Of a DNA stretch of 64,000 nucleotides, positions 46,703 to 56,726 are shown piece by piece. Every line of letters begins with the position of its first letter. The stretch's first letter is position 1. The position numbers and the translations under genes were made by a program. Under the pieces are notes generated by a model. That model searched no databases, had not been told where the DNA came from, and saw only the letters and a program-made list of their open reading frames with translations. Source of the DNA: Megascapheus bottae (lineage: Eukaryota; Chordata; Mammalia; Rodentia; Geomyidae); contig JANJXV010000016.1 of NCBI GenBank assembly GCA_024803745.1, forward strand, positions 42,586,525 through 42,650,524, read 5' to 3'.

Positions 46703-46890
46703 TTTTTCCCAATCCTGGGGCTTGGACTCAGGGCCTGGGCACTGACCTTGGGCTTTCCTCAAGGCTAGCACTCTACCACTTGAGCCACAGCACCACTTCT
46801 GGCTTTTCTGCATATGTGATACCAAGAAATGGAACCCAGGGCTTCCTGCATGCTAGGTGAGCACTCTAGCACTAGGCTACCCTCTTCGCC
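46703..46890 (-). mobile_element. IDL-Geo-type dimeric SINE
   Basis: Plus-strand text starts 'cccaatcctggggcttggac' (right monomer 3' end), continues 'ctctaccacttgagccacag' and 'gcttttctgcatatgtgata', and ends with the left monomer 'ctgcatgctaggtgagcact'. Moderately diverged. Only a short 'tgacttc' duplication is visible at the ends. Confidence 0.87.
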
Positions 46891-48110
46891 TGTGACTTCT
46901 ATCAAACATTTCAGAATCCATTGTCTACAGACTATTAGTGGATGAGAGGGCTACTATTTATTTTGTGACAAAATAATCCTAAAATACCAATATTAATTTT
47001 GGCCACATGCACACAGACATCCTACCCATGATTAGAAGCTTAAAATCTTTATTTAATCCTGTAATCCCCCCAACACAAGATGTACAAATCCTGAGGATAG
47101 AGATTTGAAGCCAGACTTAGCAGAAAAGTTCAACCGAGTCAATCTCACTGGACAGCAAAGCCTGGGAAAGAGTGCCAAGAGTTGGAGTCTGTTTCTATGC
47201 TGAAGGCTACTGAAAGGCAACTCATGCAATTACCCACTTGGCGTTATGGACCAGGCTTTCCTGGAGTCCAAACATAGGGAAGACTCAGGAATGGCACTGC
47301 AGAGTGAGTAAATGTGAAGATAGCAAGCCAGCAAGTTATTTCTTTAATTTAAAATGCTATACTCAATTTAGAGATCACATGGTCTCCTGATGCCTAAGCG
47401 GTTATTAAACACTTTTGTTCTAAAATATGAGAGACTAAACCACATCTGATTATGGATTTGTAGATCAAACCAAAAGAAGAGATGAAGGCCTAGAAGAGGA
47501 AAAATCTATTAAGAAATGATGGCCTGAAGAGCTCTCAGAGGAGGTGTTGGTTTCCATTGTTCACTAATAGAAAAGGAGAAAGTCATGGGTGCCAAAGGCA
47601 GTACTCATGGCTGCTAGAAATTTTAGAAAGTTTGTAGCTATTTTCGGGATTAATTATTAAGAGTAGTCATCGGGTAAGACTGAAGGTGCAGCAGAAGGAG
47701 TTGAAGGTTGGAATAAGTTGTACAAGAGTTGAAATGACTATTTCTGGGTGTGTGTCAGGGGAGGAGATCAAGCCAACTAGAGAAAAGTCAGGAGGAGAGC
47801 CAGGAATCAGTTCTGTTTCGTGACTAAGAATTATAGAGGTGTCAATTTGCCAAGCAGTGCAAATATAAACTCAATGTTCCCTACGAGACAGATTTTGATT
47901 AGTAAGGGATGGAAAAGTTAGCAGGAGGTCATGACCTCTTGTCCAAGAAGGAGTTTGGGAATTTTATAAACTTGGCCAAATAAAAATAAACAAAAAGAGA
48001 GAACATCTGACAAATTGAAATAGGTTCAAACTTAACTCATTTTTGCATTTCTGGCAAAACAACAATGGTAAGGTTCTAAGAAGTACGAAAATCAAGAAGT
48101 AAACGCAAAT
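46891..48110. other. Unique sequence, no gene seen
   Basis: No recognisable gene or repeat in about 1.2 kb. Confidence 0.5.
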
Positions 48111-48186
48111 CACGGAGCTGGTGGTGTAGTGCAAGGATAGAATATCTGGCTAGCATTTGTGAGGTTGTTTCCATTTCCAACACCAT
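48111..48186 (+). repeat. ID-like tRNA-derived SINE monomer
   Basis: 'ggagctggtggtgtagtgca', 'tctggctagcatttgtgagg' and 'tttccatttccaacaccatg' follow the ID element order (A box, 'ttgcctagca..', 'gggttc..tcc..cacc'). No Geo right monomer follows; instead a GA-rich tail follows. Confidence 0.65.
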
Positions 48187-48300
48187 GGAGCAGGATGGAA
48201 GGGAGAGAGGGAGGGAGAGAAGAAGGGAGAGGAGTGGGGGAGGGAGGGGGAGGGAGAAAGGACAGGAGGGACTGCCAAGGAAGGAAGGAAGGACAGACGA
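48187..48300. repeat. GA-rich tract (probable SINE tail)
   Basis: Purine-rich GGGAGA/GGAAGG units follow the ID-like SINE and create spurious Arg/Gly and Pro/Ser frames. Confidence 0.9.
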
Positions 48301-49477
48301 GCAGACAGGGCTGGGCCAGGGGGAGATAGCAAGATGTAGAATTCTGCTTTCTAATACAATATACCTCCACCAATTTTGCCTCCCTCAAAAGGATCGTTTT
48401 GACTGTTTATAGACAAAATATCATCTCCTACATTTTCCATTAATTGATAGATTCGCATAGACAGACTCAGACTCGATTCCAAAATAAATAAATAAGCCTG
48501 CACCCTGTGGTATAAAGAAAATTTATTGGGAATATTTGGTTGTTTTTTTTTATAAAGTTAGCTGTTTGTGACTACCTTTATGTAGACACATTATTTTATA
48601 TTAGAAGGTGGCATAGAATAATATTCTATTCTCTCATTTACTCCCTATTTATCTTATGTAATAGCAATAATGAAAACTTTCTGCTCAGAACCAAGTACTT
48701 TTTTGCACCAAATTACAACTGACTGTGTGAAAAGCCATGTTACACTTTTCCCCATGTAATCACAATCCTTACTAACATTCAGTCTAGGTACTTTGAGAAT
48801 TATCTTGAATTCTAGAATAACAACATGTTCCTCACTCATTTTGTACCTTTTCTCCCAAGACCCAGAATGAGTCATTTTTCTAAGAACCACAGTCCCTTTA
48901 AGTAAAAAATGACATTTAGAGACAATAATCTAAGCATTTGGGACTAATAAATCTTTGGCTGTGTTCCAATGTTTGTTTAATGCTTTCTAAACATTTTTTA
49001 TTCTCTTTCTTCTCATCCTTGACAGTATCACTATGGCAGCTCATGCAAAGACTGGGACATTTCCTCATGGTCTAGAACTAGCTGTTGTCAGAATGACAAT
49101 ACTAGGACTTGAGAGTGACTACCAGGGTCTTGAAAGCAGTGAGGATGAACTCAAAATGCAAACTTGCACGTGTGCCTAGAACCCCAGCTCTGCTGGGCAC
49201 TCAGCCTGGCTTTTCTGCATCAGCTCTATTCTGGCATCTAATTACTACCATTGTGCTTCTGACTCACCTCTTTTTAGTACTGCAAAGTCTACAAATGACA
49301 AGGACATATGGAAAGGCCCTGTACCAAGCTCCCTCCAAGCATCAACTCTGGCAACCCCACAAACAACCTGAGCCCTATGGCTAGATAGATAATCAAAAGG
49401 TATTAATTAGCCTTGCATTCCTGCAGATAATATGCTCCAGTTGCATATCTGACATGTGACTTCCTTTAAAAAAAAAG
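48301..49477. other. Unique sequence, no gene seen
   Basis: No gene or repeat recognised. Short frames at 48540-48722 and 49109-49384 show no domain. Confidence 0.5.
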
Positions 49478-49725
49478 AAAAGAAAGATCTTTTGAGGAAC
49501 TTCCATTCTGCCTTCCACAGTGGTTGCACTCGATTACGTTCCCAGCCAACAGAGCAGGAGAATTTTTTCCCCCAACCTCACCAGCATTTGCTATTGTTTG
49601 TGCCCTCAACAGAGTCCATCCTCCCTGGGTAAAATAAAAAATCTCAGATTCATTTGCATTTGCATTTTCTTTATGTCCAGGGCTACAGTACATGTCTTCA
49701 TGTGTTTATTGGCTAAGAAAATCAT
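49478..49725 (-). mobile_element. Old L1 ORF2 fragment
   Basis: Plus-strand text 'ttttgaggaacttccattct', 'ttccacagtggttgcactcg', 'cacagtgg...ccagccaaca', 'cctcaccagcatttgctatt' and 'catttgcatttgcattttct' is the reverse complement of the L1 ORF2 segment around its C-terminal cysteine region. Diverged; no open frame. Confidence 0.85.
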
Positions 49726-49966
49726 TGGAAAATGAGTCAGCCCTCATACCAGCGAAGTCAAGCAGTTCAGGACTTCTTAAGGACTTGCAATTACTTTAGA
49801 CGGATTGTATCGAAAGACTCTAAATGATTCCAGTGTCGGTATGAGTATAAGACTGCTGTGGTCATAGTCTTCATGATTCTGAAGACAGAAGAGGCTGCTT
49901 TTTCTCTCTCAGTTCTCAGAGAAACAGGAGGGATAAGGAACAGGTCCAAAATGATGATAACCTTTT
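49726..49966. other. Unique sequence
   Basis: No feature recognised between the two L1 pieces. Confidence 0.5.
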
Positions 49967-49981
49967 AAAAAGTAGCTGCAA

Positions 49982-50190
49982 ATAAATTCAAATAATTTGT
50001 ATTTGGATATTTGAAATTTGATAGGGAAGGGGGGAAAACCAAGACGGGTGGGGGGTGTGGGGGGGGAGGGAAACGGGTACCAAGACATGTGAAAGGGTAT
50101 CAATGTATGTGAATTAATGCACCTTCTATCTGGCAAATATCATGTAACCCTTTTACTAATTACAATAAAAAAAATTACACAATCAAAAAA
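49982..50190 (+). mobile_element. Severely 5'-truncated L1 (209 bp) with perfect TSD
   Basis: The insert is the last part of an L1 3' UTR: a G-rich tract at about 50044-50074, 'agggtatcaatgtatgtgaa', 'gcaccttctatctggcaaat', 'cttttactaattacaataaa' and an A-rich tail. The 15-bp sequence aaaaagtagctgcaa occurs at 49967-49981 and again at 50191-50205. Same subfamily as the large L1 at 8681-11479. Confidence 0.95.
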
Positions 50191-50205
50191 AAAAAGTAGC
50201 TGCAA

Positions 50206-50990
50206 CAAATTCATTTCCTTCCAGACAGACAAAAATTGGCTTCCTTAATTGATTTATTTCCAGCTTTTCCTCAGATTTCTAGCAAATACTTTTTTACATT
50301 TTTCTGACCAAAGAATAATATGAAAGTTTGTTTAAAAGATAACTTGAGTAAAAGACTGATTTCTTACTAGTTAGTCATGATTTAATGTAAAGTTAAAATG
50401 TCAGATTACAAGATACTGCCTACTTTTCTCTGCCACTACTGAAAGCTAGCTTCTCAACCAGGACAACCTACAGAGAATCTACATTTCTAATACATCATGT
50501 GTTTAGCTATCTGTGATGTGTTTATTCCAGTCCATAAGGGATTCTTTCTACGTGGCTTAAAGGAAAAAAAAATCTTCTTCAGGTATTTTCCCCATGTTTG
50601 CCCCTCGGGTATCAGCGTCCATTCAGCTCTCCTTTGTATTTCTGATGGAATCATCGTTTCCCCCCATCTGTCTTCTTCCCGTCCCCTGGGACACTGGGTG
50701 ACACTGCTTTCTGCCTAGATAGATGCTCACCCTGGATCTCTTCCTCCTCCTAAAAATCCCTTCTCAAGTGCATTCCCACTGTCAACCACAAAATCTCCAC
50801 TTGTGATCCAACCTCCTGCAGCTACTTCTTCCTTAGGGGTGATGTTGATCAAGATGTATTGCGCTCATAAGCTGACCTGTTGATTTGTATAACCCTTTAA
50901 AGATAATAATAATCAATCATAATAATTAGCTGACTGTGACTCTATGAGCTTCTTTCTCGACTATGTGGCACTCACTCCTCTGGCTCGTGT
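50206..50990. other. Unique sequence, no gene seen
   Basis: No repeat or gene recognised. Confidence 0.5.
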
Positions 50991-51613
50991 TGATTATGTC
51001 TCTCTGACTCTGGAGTACAGTTTGGTATTTTGACACCTCCAGCATTTCTGCTTCATGATCAAAATTCATTTGCCTTCAGGGGTCTTTGTGCTGCCGATGA
51101 TTTTTCTACCTCTGTAGAGAATGTCACTGGAAGGCCAGTGAGTCTATAGATCGTTTCGGTAGTTTAGGCCATTTCACAATATTGATCCTTCTGGTCTATT
51201 CAGCTTTTAGAGTATTCTTCTATTTCTGTCTCCATTGCATTTTAGCTTTCAATGTAGAGATCATTCACCCTGCATTAAATGTGAAATTTTGAGGCTATTT
51301 TGACTGTGATTGTTTCCCCAATTCTGCCTCTTCTTATTTGTTATCAGTGTATAGAAAAGATACTGACTTTTCTATATTGATTTTTTTAACCAGTTCCTTT
51401 GCTGAAAGTAAGACTTTATCTCTTCTTTTACTTGAAATCTTCTTTGTCCTATATGATTATAGTTACTCCTTCTTGCTTCCAGATTGCACTTGCTTAGTAT
51501 ATGCTTCCATCTTTTTCATTTCAATTATCTGTGTGTCTTTGTTAAGACTGTTTCTTAGAGACAATAATTGTTTGATCCTGTTGTTAATCCAGTCATATAA
51601 TCTGGGTTTGATT
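50991..51613 (-). mobile_element. Old L1 ORF2 fragment (host of a nested younger L1)
   Basis: Plus-strand text 'gtttggtattttgacacctc', 'tgtagagaatgtcactggaa', 'catttcacaatattgatcct' and 'gaaaagatactgacttttct' is the reverse complement of part of the L1 ORF2 reverse-transcriptase region (compare 10320-10720 of the younger element). Highly diverged. Confidence 0.7.
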
Positions 51614-51622
51614 AGAAAGTCA

Positions 51623-51940
51623 AATACAATAGAAACAAAAGCTATATAATGAGTGATTGTTGTCCTAAACGTACTATGTTATCTCTCATCTTTTTTTCTG
51701 TCTCTTGGTTATATGGTTACAGTATTTCACCTTGTCATCTGATATATTATATATATGCATATTTGGTTATTTGAAATTGGATAGGGAAGGGAGGAAACCA
51801 AGATGAGGTGCGGGGGTGGGGGAAGGGAAATGGGGACCAAGACATGAGAAAGGGTATCAATGCATGTGAAGTAATGCACCTTCTATCTGGTGAATATAAT
51901 GTAACCCTTCTAGTAATTACAATAAAAATATATGAAAAGA
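51623..51940 (+). mobile_element. 5'-truncated L1 3' UTR nested in the older L1
   Basis: 'gctatataatgagtgattgt', 'tactatgttatctctcatct', 'gttatttgaaattggatagg', a G-rich tract at about 51808-51840, 'caccttctatctggtgaata' and 'tagtaattacaataaaaata' match the 3' end of the younger L1 subfamily. A 9-bp duplication, agaaagtca, lies at 51614-51622 and 51941-51949. Confidence 0.92.
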
Positions 51941-51949
51941 AGAAAGTCA

Positions 51950-52930
51950 GATTTATTTGTGCTAAGGATTATGACAGAGACATAGTGGCTATTTCTGTGT
52001 TCCTATTAAATTTTGTTTTCCAAGATGATTTCCTTTTTTTTTTGGTCTTTCACCACTGCAGTTTTGGATGCTGCTGGTCAGCTAACCTGAGCGCTTTTGG
52101 TACTTTCCAGGTTGTTTTGTCTCCATATACCCCTGCTTAGATTTTTTTTTCTTGCTAATGTTTATGGCTGGCTTTCTTCTTTATGTAGTAGTCCTTTGAT
52201 TATCTTTCACAGTGAAGACTGATAAATGAACTGCTTTAGCTTATCCTAATTCTATATGTTCATTATTTCTCTATAAAATTTGAAGATTAATTTTTCTGAG
52301 TATATTATTTTTATTGGCGATTAGTTTGTTTCAGTTATCTTAATATATTGTTTTGTGCTTTTCTGGATTTAAGGTTTGTGAGAAAGGGTCTGAGGTGATT
52401 CTTATGTGTCTCTATGTACAAACATGTAAGTTGATTTGACTTTTTCAGCTTTTAGTTTTCTTTCTTAGTTCTGTAGCCTTGGAATTTTGATGATGATGTT
52501 ACATGGTGATTTTCTTCTGTAACAACATGCATTGGGGTTCTAAGTGCTTCCTGCACATAGGTGTCAACATTTGTTCCAAGATTCTGGAAATTTCCTGCCA
52601 TAATTTCACCAAGTGGGCTTTCTATGACATTTGTTTTTATTTTACTTCTTAGGTTTAGTCTCTTAAATATGTTCCAGAGTTCCTCAAAGCAGTGAGAAGA
52701 GTTGCTCTTTTTTTTAGTGTCTGATTGCAATACTTCCTCAGTCTTGTGCTCCTACCCCAAAGTCTTTCTTCTACGTGATCTCATTTGTGCTTGTTGTTTA
52801 CAGTCTTTTCTATTTAATCTCCAACATTTAATATTTTTCAGAATATCTTCATGAAATTCTTATGTGTTGCCAACTTTCTTGTCTCAGTTTTGAACCTATT
52901 TCTTAATTTATCTGTTTGTTTGCACCTACT
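51950..52930 (-). mobile_element. Possible continuation of an ancient L1
   Basis: T-rich text around 52140-52700 ('ttctttatgtagtagtcctt', 'caacatttgttccaagattc', 'tggaaatttcctgccataat') has the general look of an ancient mammalian L1 read on the opposite strand, but the match is loose. Limits and family are uncertain. Confidence 0.35.
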
Positions 52931-53182
52931 GAATCTCACTGATCATTTTGAAATTAAGTTTTTAAATAAGAGGAATTAAAATAGGGAAGAAATTAAATTA
53001 TGCCTATTTAAATAAGATATTGTAATTTTATGCCCAAAGACCCTAAAAGTTCTAGCAACAATTCTTAGACTTCATAAACACTTTCTGTAAAATTAAAAGC
53101 ATTTTTCAAGTATTTAGTAGAGAGAAAGAACATTTTGGAAAATTTGAAAAAAAAAATGAATTTTTTAAATAAAGTATAAATA
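52931..53182. other. AT-rich unique sequence
   Basis: No gene or repeat recognised. Confidence 0.5.
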
Positions 53183-53199
53183 AAATAAAGCTTGTTAAA

Positions 53200-53562
53200 C
53201 CAAAGGAACAAAAGTCACATGGTATCCTTGATATGTGGGTATGAGAGCCAAACAGTACAAGAGTGTTGACTCAATATTCGGGTACCCAAGGTTATTGACA
53301 CAATCTTGGAGATATAAACATAACTACATAAACATAAAAATCTATGATGGGATATATACTTTATAGACATGTTTTATTATGTAGATCAATATGTATGACA
53401 TACAAACCCTCAGTTTAATTTTCATTATGTTCTAAAAAATCTATGTGTCAGTGATTGAATATAGAGATTCCATTCTTGAATACTTGTTTGTTAAACATGA
53501 CATTTGAAATATGATGTAACAATGAGTGTTAATAAAATCTTTCAATTAAAAAATCAAAAAAT
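53200..53562 (+). mobile_element. 363-bp retroposed insertion of unknown family, with 17-bp TSD
   Basis: The insert is flanked by perfect repeats aaataaagcttgttaaa (53183-53199 and 53563-53579). It ends with 'gtgttaataaaatctttcaa' and an A-rich tail containing AATAAA (about 53531-53536), so it is a retrotransposed 3' end. The body ('cacatggtatccttgatatg', 'ggtacccaaggttattgaca') is not recognised. It could be an L1 3' UTR of another subfamily, since several L1 3' ends here finish in a '(t/c)taataaaa' motif, or a processed transcript. Confidence 0.75.
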
Positions 53563-53659
53563 AAATAAAGCTTGTTAAATATATTACAATTACTATTTGA
53601 AAGAAATTGCTAATTCCATTGCTTACTTGATTTAATTTGAATGCTTGCCTCCAATATTT

Positions 53660-53728
53660 TATCATACATATTTATATAGATATGTATAAATGTATATAAT
53701 ATATGTATATAATATATTATATACTATC
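53660..53728. repeat. AT-rich palindrome-like tract
   Basis: Dense TATATA/ATATAT words ('gtatataatatatgtatata', 'atatattatatacta') allow several overlapping hairpins. Confidence 0.8.
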
Positions 53729-53861
53729 ATGTCAAAATGTCCATAAATTTACAAAACTATGAAAAAGTATATTTTAATAGTAATAGGAAAGACTCAGAGA
53801 AGCCAGAATATTTTCCCATTGAATAAGTCAAGGGATTCATATCTCAAGAGTAGATAGCTTA

Positions 53862-54098
53862 CCTGAGCACCAGGGGCTCTTGCCTGTCATCCTAGCTGCT
53901 CAGGAGGTAGAGATCTGAGGATCCCTGTTCAAAGCCAACCCAGGAAGAAAAACCTGCGAAACTTATCCTTAATAAACTACTCAGAAAAATCTCGAAGAGG
54001 AGCCGTGGCTCAAGTAGTAAGTACTACCCTTGGCCACAAAGAGGCTCAGAGACAGTGCCTAGGCCAGAGTTAAGCTCCGGAACCGCCACAAAAAAAAT
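53862..54098 (+). mobile_element. Dimeric SINE (B1-like plus Geo-like)
   Basis: Left monomer 'gtcatcctagctgctcagga' and 'agatctgaggatccctgttc'; linker 'taataaactactcagaaaaa'; right monomer 'gccgtggctcaagtagtaag' to 'gttaagctccggaaccgcca' and an A-tail. Confidence 0.88.
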
Positions 54099-54386
54099 GA
54101 ATTTACATTCTTTGAGGGGTGAACATCTGATAGGTAATGATTGATCAAGTGTCTCCAAACCATTGCTCATAAAGCTAAAATCATTTACTCCACACTAAAA
54201 TGAATTTTTGGCCATGCTGACAATATTAAATTGAACATATTGTTGGAATGATCAATCTGGCCCGCCAAGATGTTGTGAACTCAATTTTCCTAGGAGAGCT
54301 CACAAATTTACATCATTTTATCTAATGTAAAATAATCCCCAAATTATTATTGCATGAAAACAGTAAATCATTTCAAAATGTTTGGG

Positions 54387-54599
54387 GAAGCCAGGAGTGG
54401 TGGTTCACCCCTATAACCCTAGCTACTCAGGAGGCTGAGATCTGAGAACCATGGTTCAAAGCCAGCCCAGCACTAAAGTCCATAAGACTTATCTCCAATT
54501 AACCACCAGAAAACCGGGAAGTGGGGTAGCCTTGAGCTGAAAAGCTCAGGGATAACACCCAGGCCCAGCGTTCAAGTCCCACGAATGAACAAAAAAAAA
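54387..54599 (+). mobile_element. Dimeric SINE (B1-like plus Geo-like), with TSD
   Basis: Starts 'agccaggagtggtggttcac', a 7SL-like A-box region, with 'aggaggctgagatctgagaa' and 'gttcaaagccagcccagc'; linker 'tctccaattaaccaccagaa'; shortened right monomer; poly(A). Flanks aaaatgtttggg (54375-54386) and aaaatgtctggg (54600-54611) match at 11 of 12. Confidence 0.92.
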
Positions 54600-54611
54600 A
54601 AAATGTCTGGG

Positions 54612-55014
54612 AAACATGATACGTGCTTAAATTATTTAAACCTTTTTATGGTATCAATAGGTTCTCTACTATTTGTTTTATTTCTCTATTCAATATTTTT
54701 ACTATTTATTCAATATTTAGTCTAAACACTTATATCTCTGACAACTTTCACAATGTTCCTAAATTTGTAAACTAGGTAAGTCAGCGAGAATGTGAGAAGT
54801 ATATTGCTACTTGGCCTTTATCCAAACTGCTCTCTTCCATTCTGTTCAAATATGCTAGACTATGCTAGGAAATAATAAATTCAGCAGAATCCACACAAAT
54901 AGCATATGGCTTCAATTGATTTAATTCCAAAATAATGCCTGAACATTTTTTTTATTAAAAAGTAGAATACAGTGGAGAAGACAAGCAAAATAGAATTTCC
55001 TTTCTAGCTTTTTG
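54612..55014. other. Unique AT-rich sequence
   Basis: No feature recognised. Confidence 0.5.
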
Positions 55015-55105
55015 TCTTTTCTTTTTTGGTACTTGGGATTGAGCCCAGGACATTGTACTTGACAGGCAAGTGCTTGGCCACTGAGCTACATCCCAGCCGC
55101 ACAGT
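55015..55105 (-). repeat. ID-like tRNA-derived SINE monomer
   Basis: Plus-strand text 'tttttggtacttgggattga', 'gcccaggacattgtacttga' and 'aagtgcttggccactgagct' is the reverse complement of an ID element: B box, 'gcttgcc' and A box in the expected order. No Geo monomer is attached. Confidence 0.8.
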
Positions 55106-55920
55106 AATTCTCTGTGTTACAGTTCTCAAGAGACCCTCAGTCTTCTTCTGATGTCCTGTTGACTCCATCAGGATTGTCTTGTCATCCAGAAGATCTGGAA
55201 TAAGCACTCTGAGGGTGTGTGTCTAAAAACAGAGCCACGAACTCAGCCATGAACCCCTGCAGTTACTATCATTGCCCTGAGAAAGAAAACCTGCAGTGCC
55301 AAAGAAGGAAGAGGGCCTCTCCCTGCCTTGTTGAGCTGAAGACAGGGGGCATTGCCAAGGGCAAGAAGTCATGTTCTTGAACGTTGAAAAAGTAATGTGT
55401 TAAATATGAGAAAAAGGGATGTCAGGATTCTGTAAAATGTTTTGTAAGGTGCCCGAGAGAAGCCCTCTTCCGGTAGAGAGAGGTTTAGTAAATGCAGCAT
55501 CAGGACACTGCTGTACTTTGCTCAGCATAAGTCATTATTTTTAGGGAACTGGTTTGGTGTCTCTGCGAGGATTCTTTATTAGTCAGACCTTGTGTGATCT
55601 AAGGTGAGGGCTACTGGAGTCCAACATGCCAGCTCATCCTGATGGGACCGATCACACAGGCTCAAAGACGGTCTCCAGCCACTCATGCTAACATCTTCCT
55701 TCACAAGGCAGTATCTTCTTGCAGCGTGATAGGGAAACAGGAAGGTTTTGCTCGAGACTCTCACCCCTCAGCAGCGTCCTTGGGGATCCCTGCCCACTAA
55801 TGAGACATTTGCTGGTGAAAGCAATCCATCAAATTTTACATATATATGCTGGAATCTTGCACATTCAGCTGAATTCAATAATAAAAACAAGGAAAACTTC
55901 AGATTTAATTAGATTATTAT
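55106..55920. other. Unique sequence upstream of the candidate exon
   Basis: No repeat recognised. An open plus-strand frame from 55719 continues through the splice acceptor at 55985, so openness alone does not mark the exon boundary. Confidence 0.5.
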
Positions 55921-55985
55921 ACACCGTATGCAATCATTTTGCTAGCTTTCTGCTGATTTTTTTTTCTTGTCATTCTCCCCCACAG

Positions 55986-56036
55986 GCCAAACGTCAAGAT
56001 GCCACTGTCTCAAATGACTCAGATTTCCTCCGCTGA
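55986..56036 (+). CDS. Candidate 3'-terminal coding exon (unidentified gene)
   Basis: A textbook acceptor precedes it: a branch-point-like 'tttctgctgat', a T9 run, more pyrimidines, then CAG ending at 55985. The next 16 codons, in phase 0, read AKRQDATVSNDSDFLR and end in TGA (56034-56036). Composition is hydrophilic and protein-like. The following sequence is AT-rich, as expected of a 3' UTR, with a variant poly(A) signal ATTAAA near 56504. No parent gene is recognised and no partner exon was found in the window, so a chance acceptor or cryptic exon remains possible. Confidence 0.3.
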   Translation, partial: AKRQDATVSNDSDFLR

Positions 56037-56505
56037 CTTGTGCTACAAGGGTTTTTCTGTTCACATCATGTTTGTTTTACAGCTGAAAGGACTTGAAACA
56101 TACAGAATGTGGGCATAGAGTGACTTCAGTACGAATTCAATTGTTTAAAATCAATCTTAAGAGGTATCCATAAATCTGGTGAATTAGTAAGATGGTATTT
56201 GCTTCAGACACTGAAACTCTAAGAAAACAAATCATCTTGTGAAAATAGAATCGTTACCAATTGTCCTAAAGTACTAATTGTTAGTAAAATTCAATGACAA
56301 AACTATTCTTTTAATGGAAATTGCAAATGGCAGTCATGTGTTACTTCAATGATCATCTTACAAAGGCTCTACAAATTACCTAATTTTTATCACTGAGGAA
56401 GGTATTTAATTCCACAAGTTTGTGTGTGCAACAAATGTAGCTATTTTATAAGATAACTTAGGTTACCTGAAAGATTCCATTTGATTTTGGAGGCAGAGGA
56501 TGAAT
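56037..56505. other. Unique AT-rich sequence (possible 3' UTR)
   Basis: No repeat recognised. If the preceding exon is real this would be its 3' UTR; nothing else supports that. Confidence 0.4.
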
Positions 56506-56519
56506 TAAAATGTAAAGCT

Positions 56520-56712
56520 TCCTGTGTGCTGCTGGCTCACACCTGTAATCCTAGCTACTCAGGAAGCTGAGATCTGAGGATCACAGTCTGTAGACAGACC
56601 AAGCAGAAAAGTTCCCATGAGATTGTTATCTCCTGAGCACAAAGAGCCTCAGGGACAGTGCCTGGCCCAGAGTTCAAGCCCCAGGACCAGCAAAAAAAAA
56701 AAAACAAGTAAA
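56520..56712 (+). mobile_element. Dimeric SINE with internal deletion, with TSD
   Basis: The left monomer 'ctggctcacacctgtaatcc' and 'aggaagctgagatctgagga' is intact. The 5' part of the right monomer, including its A-box-like block, is missing ('gattgttatctcctgagcac'), while its 3' part 'cagagttcaagccccaggac' and the A-tail remain. The 14-bp duplication ttaaaatgtaaagct-like (56506-56519) and taaaacgtaaagct (56713-56726) differs at one or two positions. Confidence 0.88.
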
Positions 56713-56726
56713 TAAAACGTAAAGCT

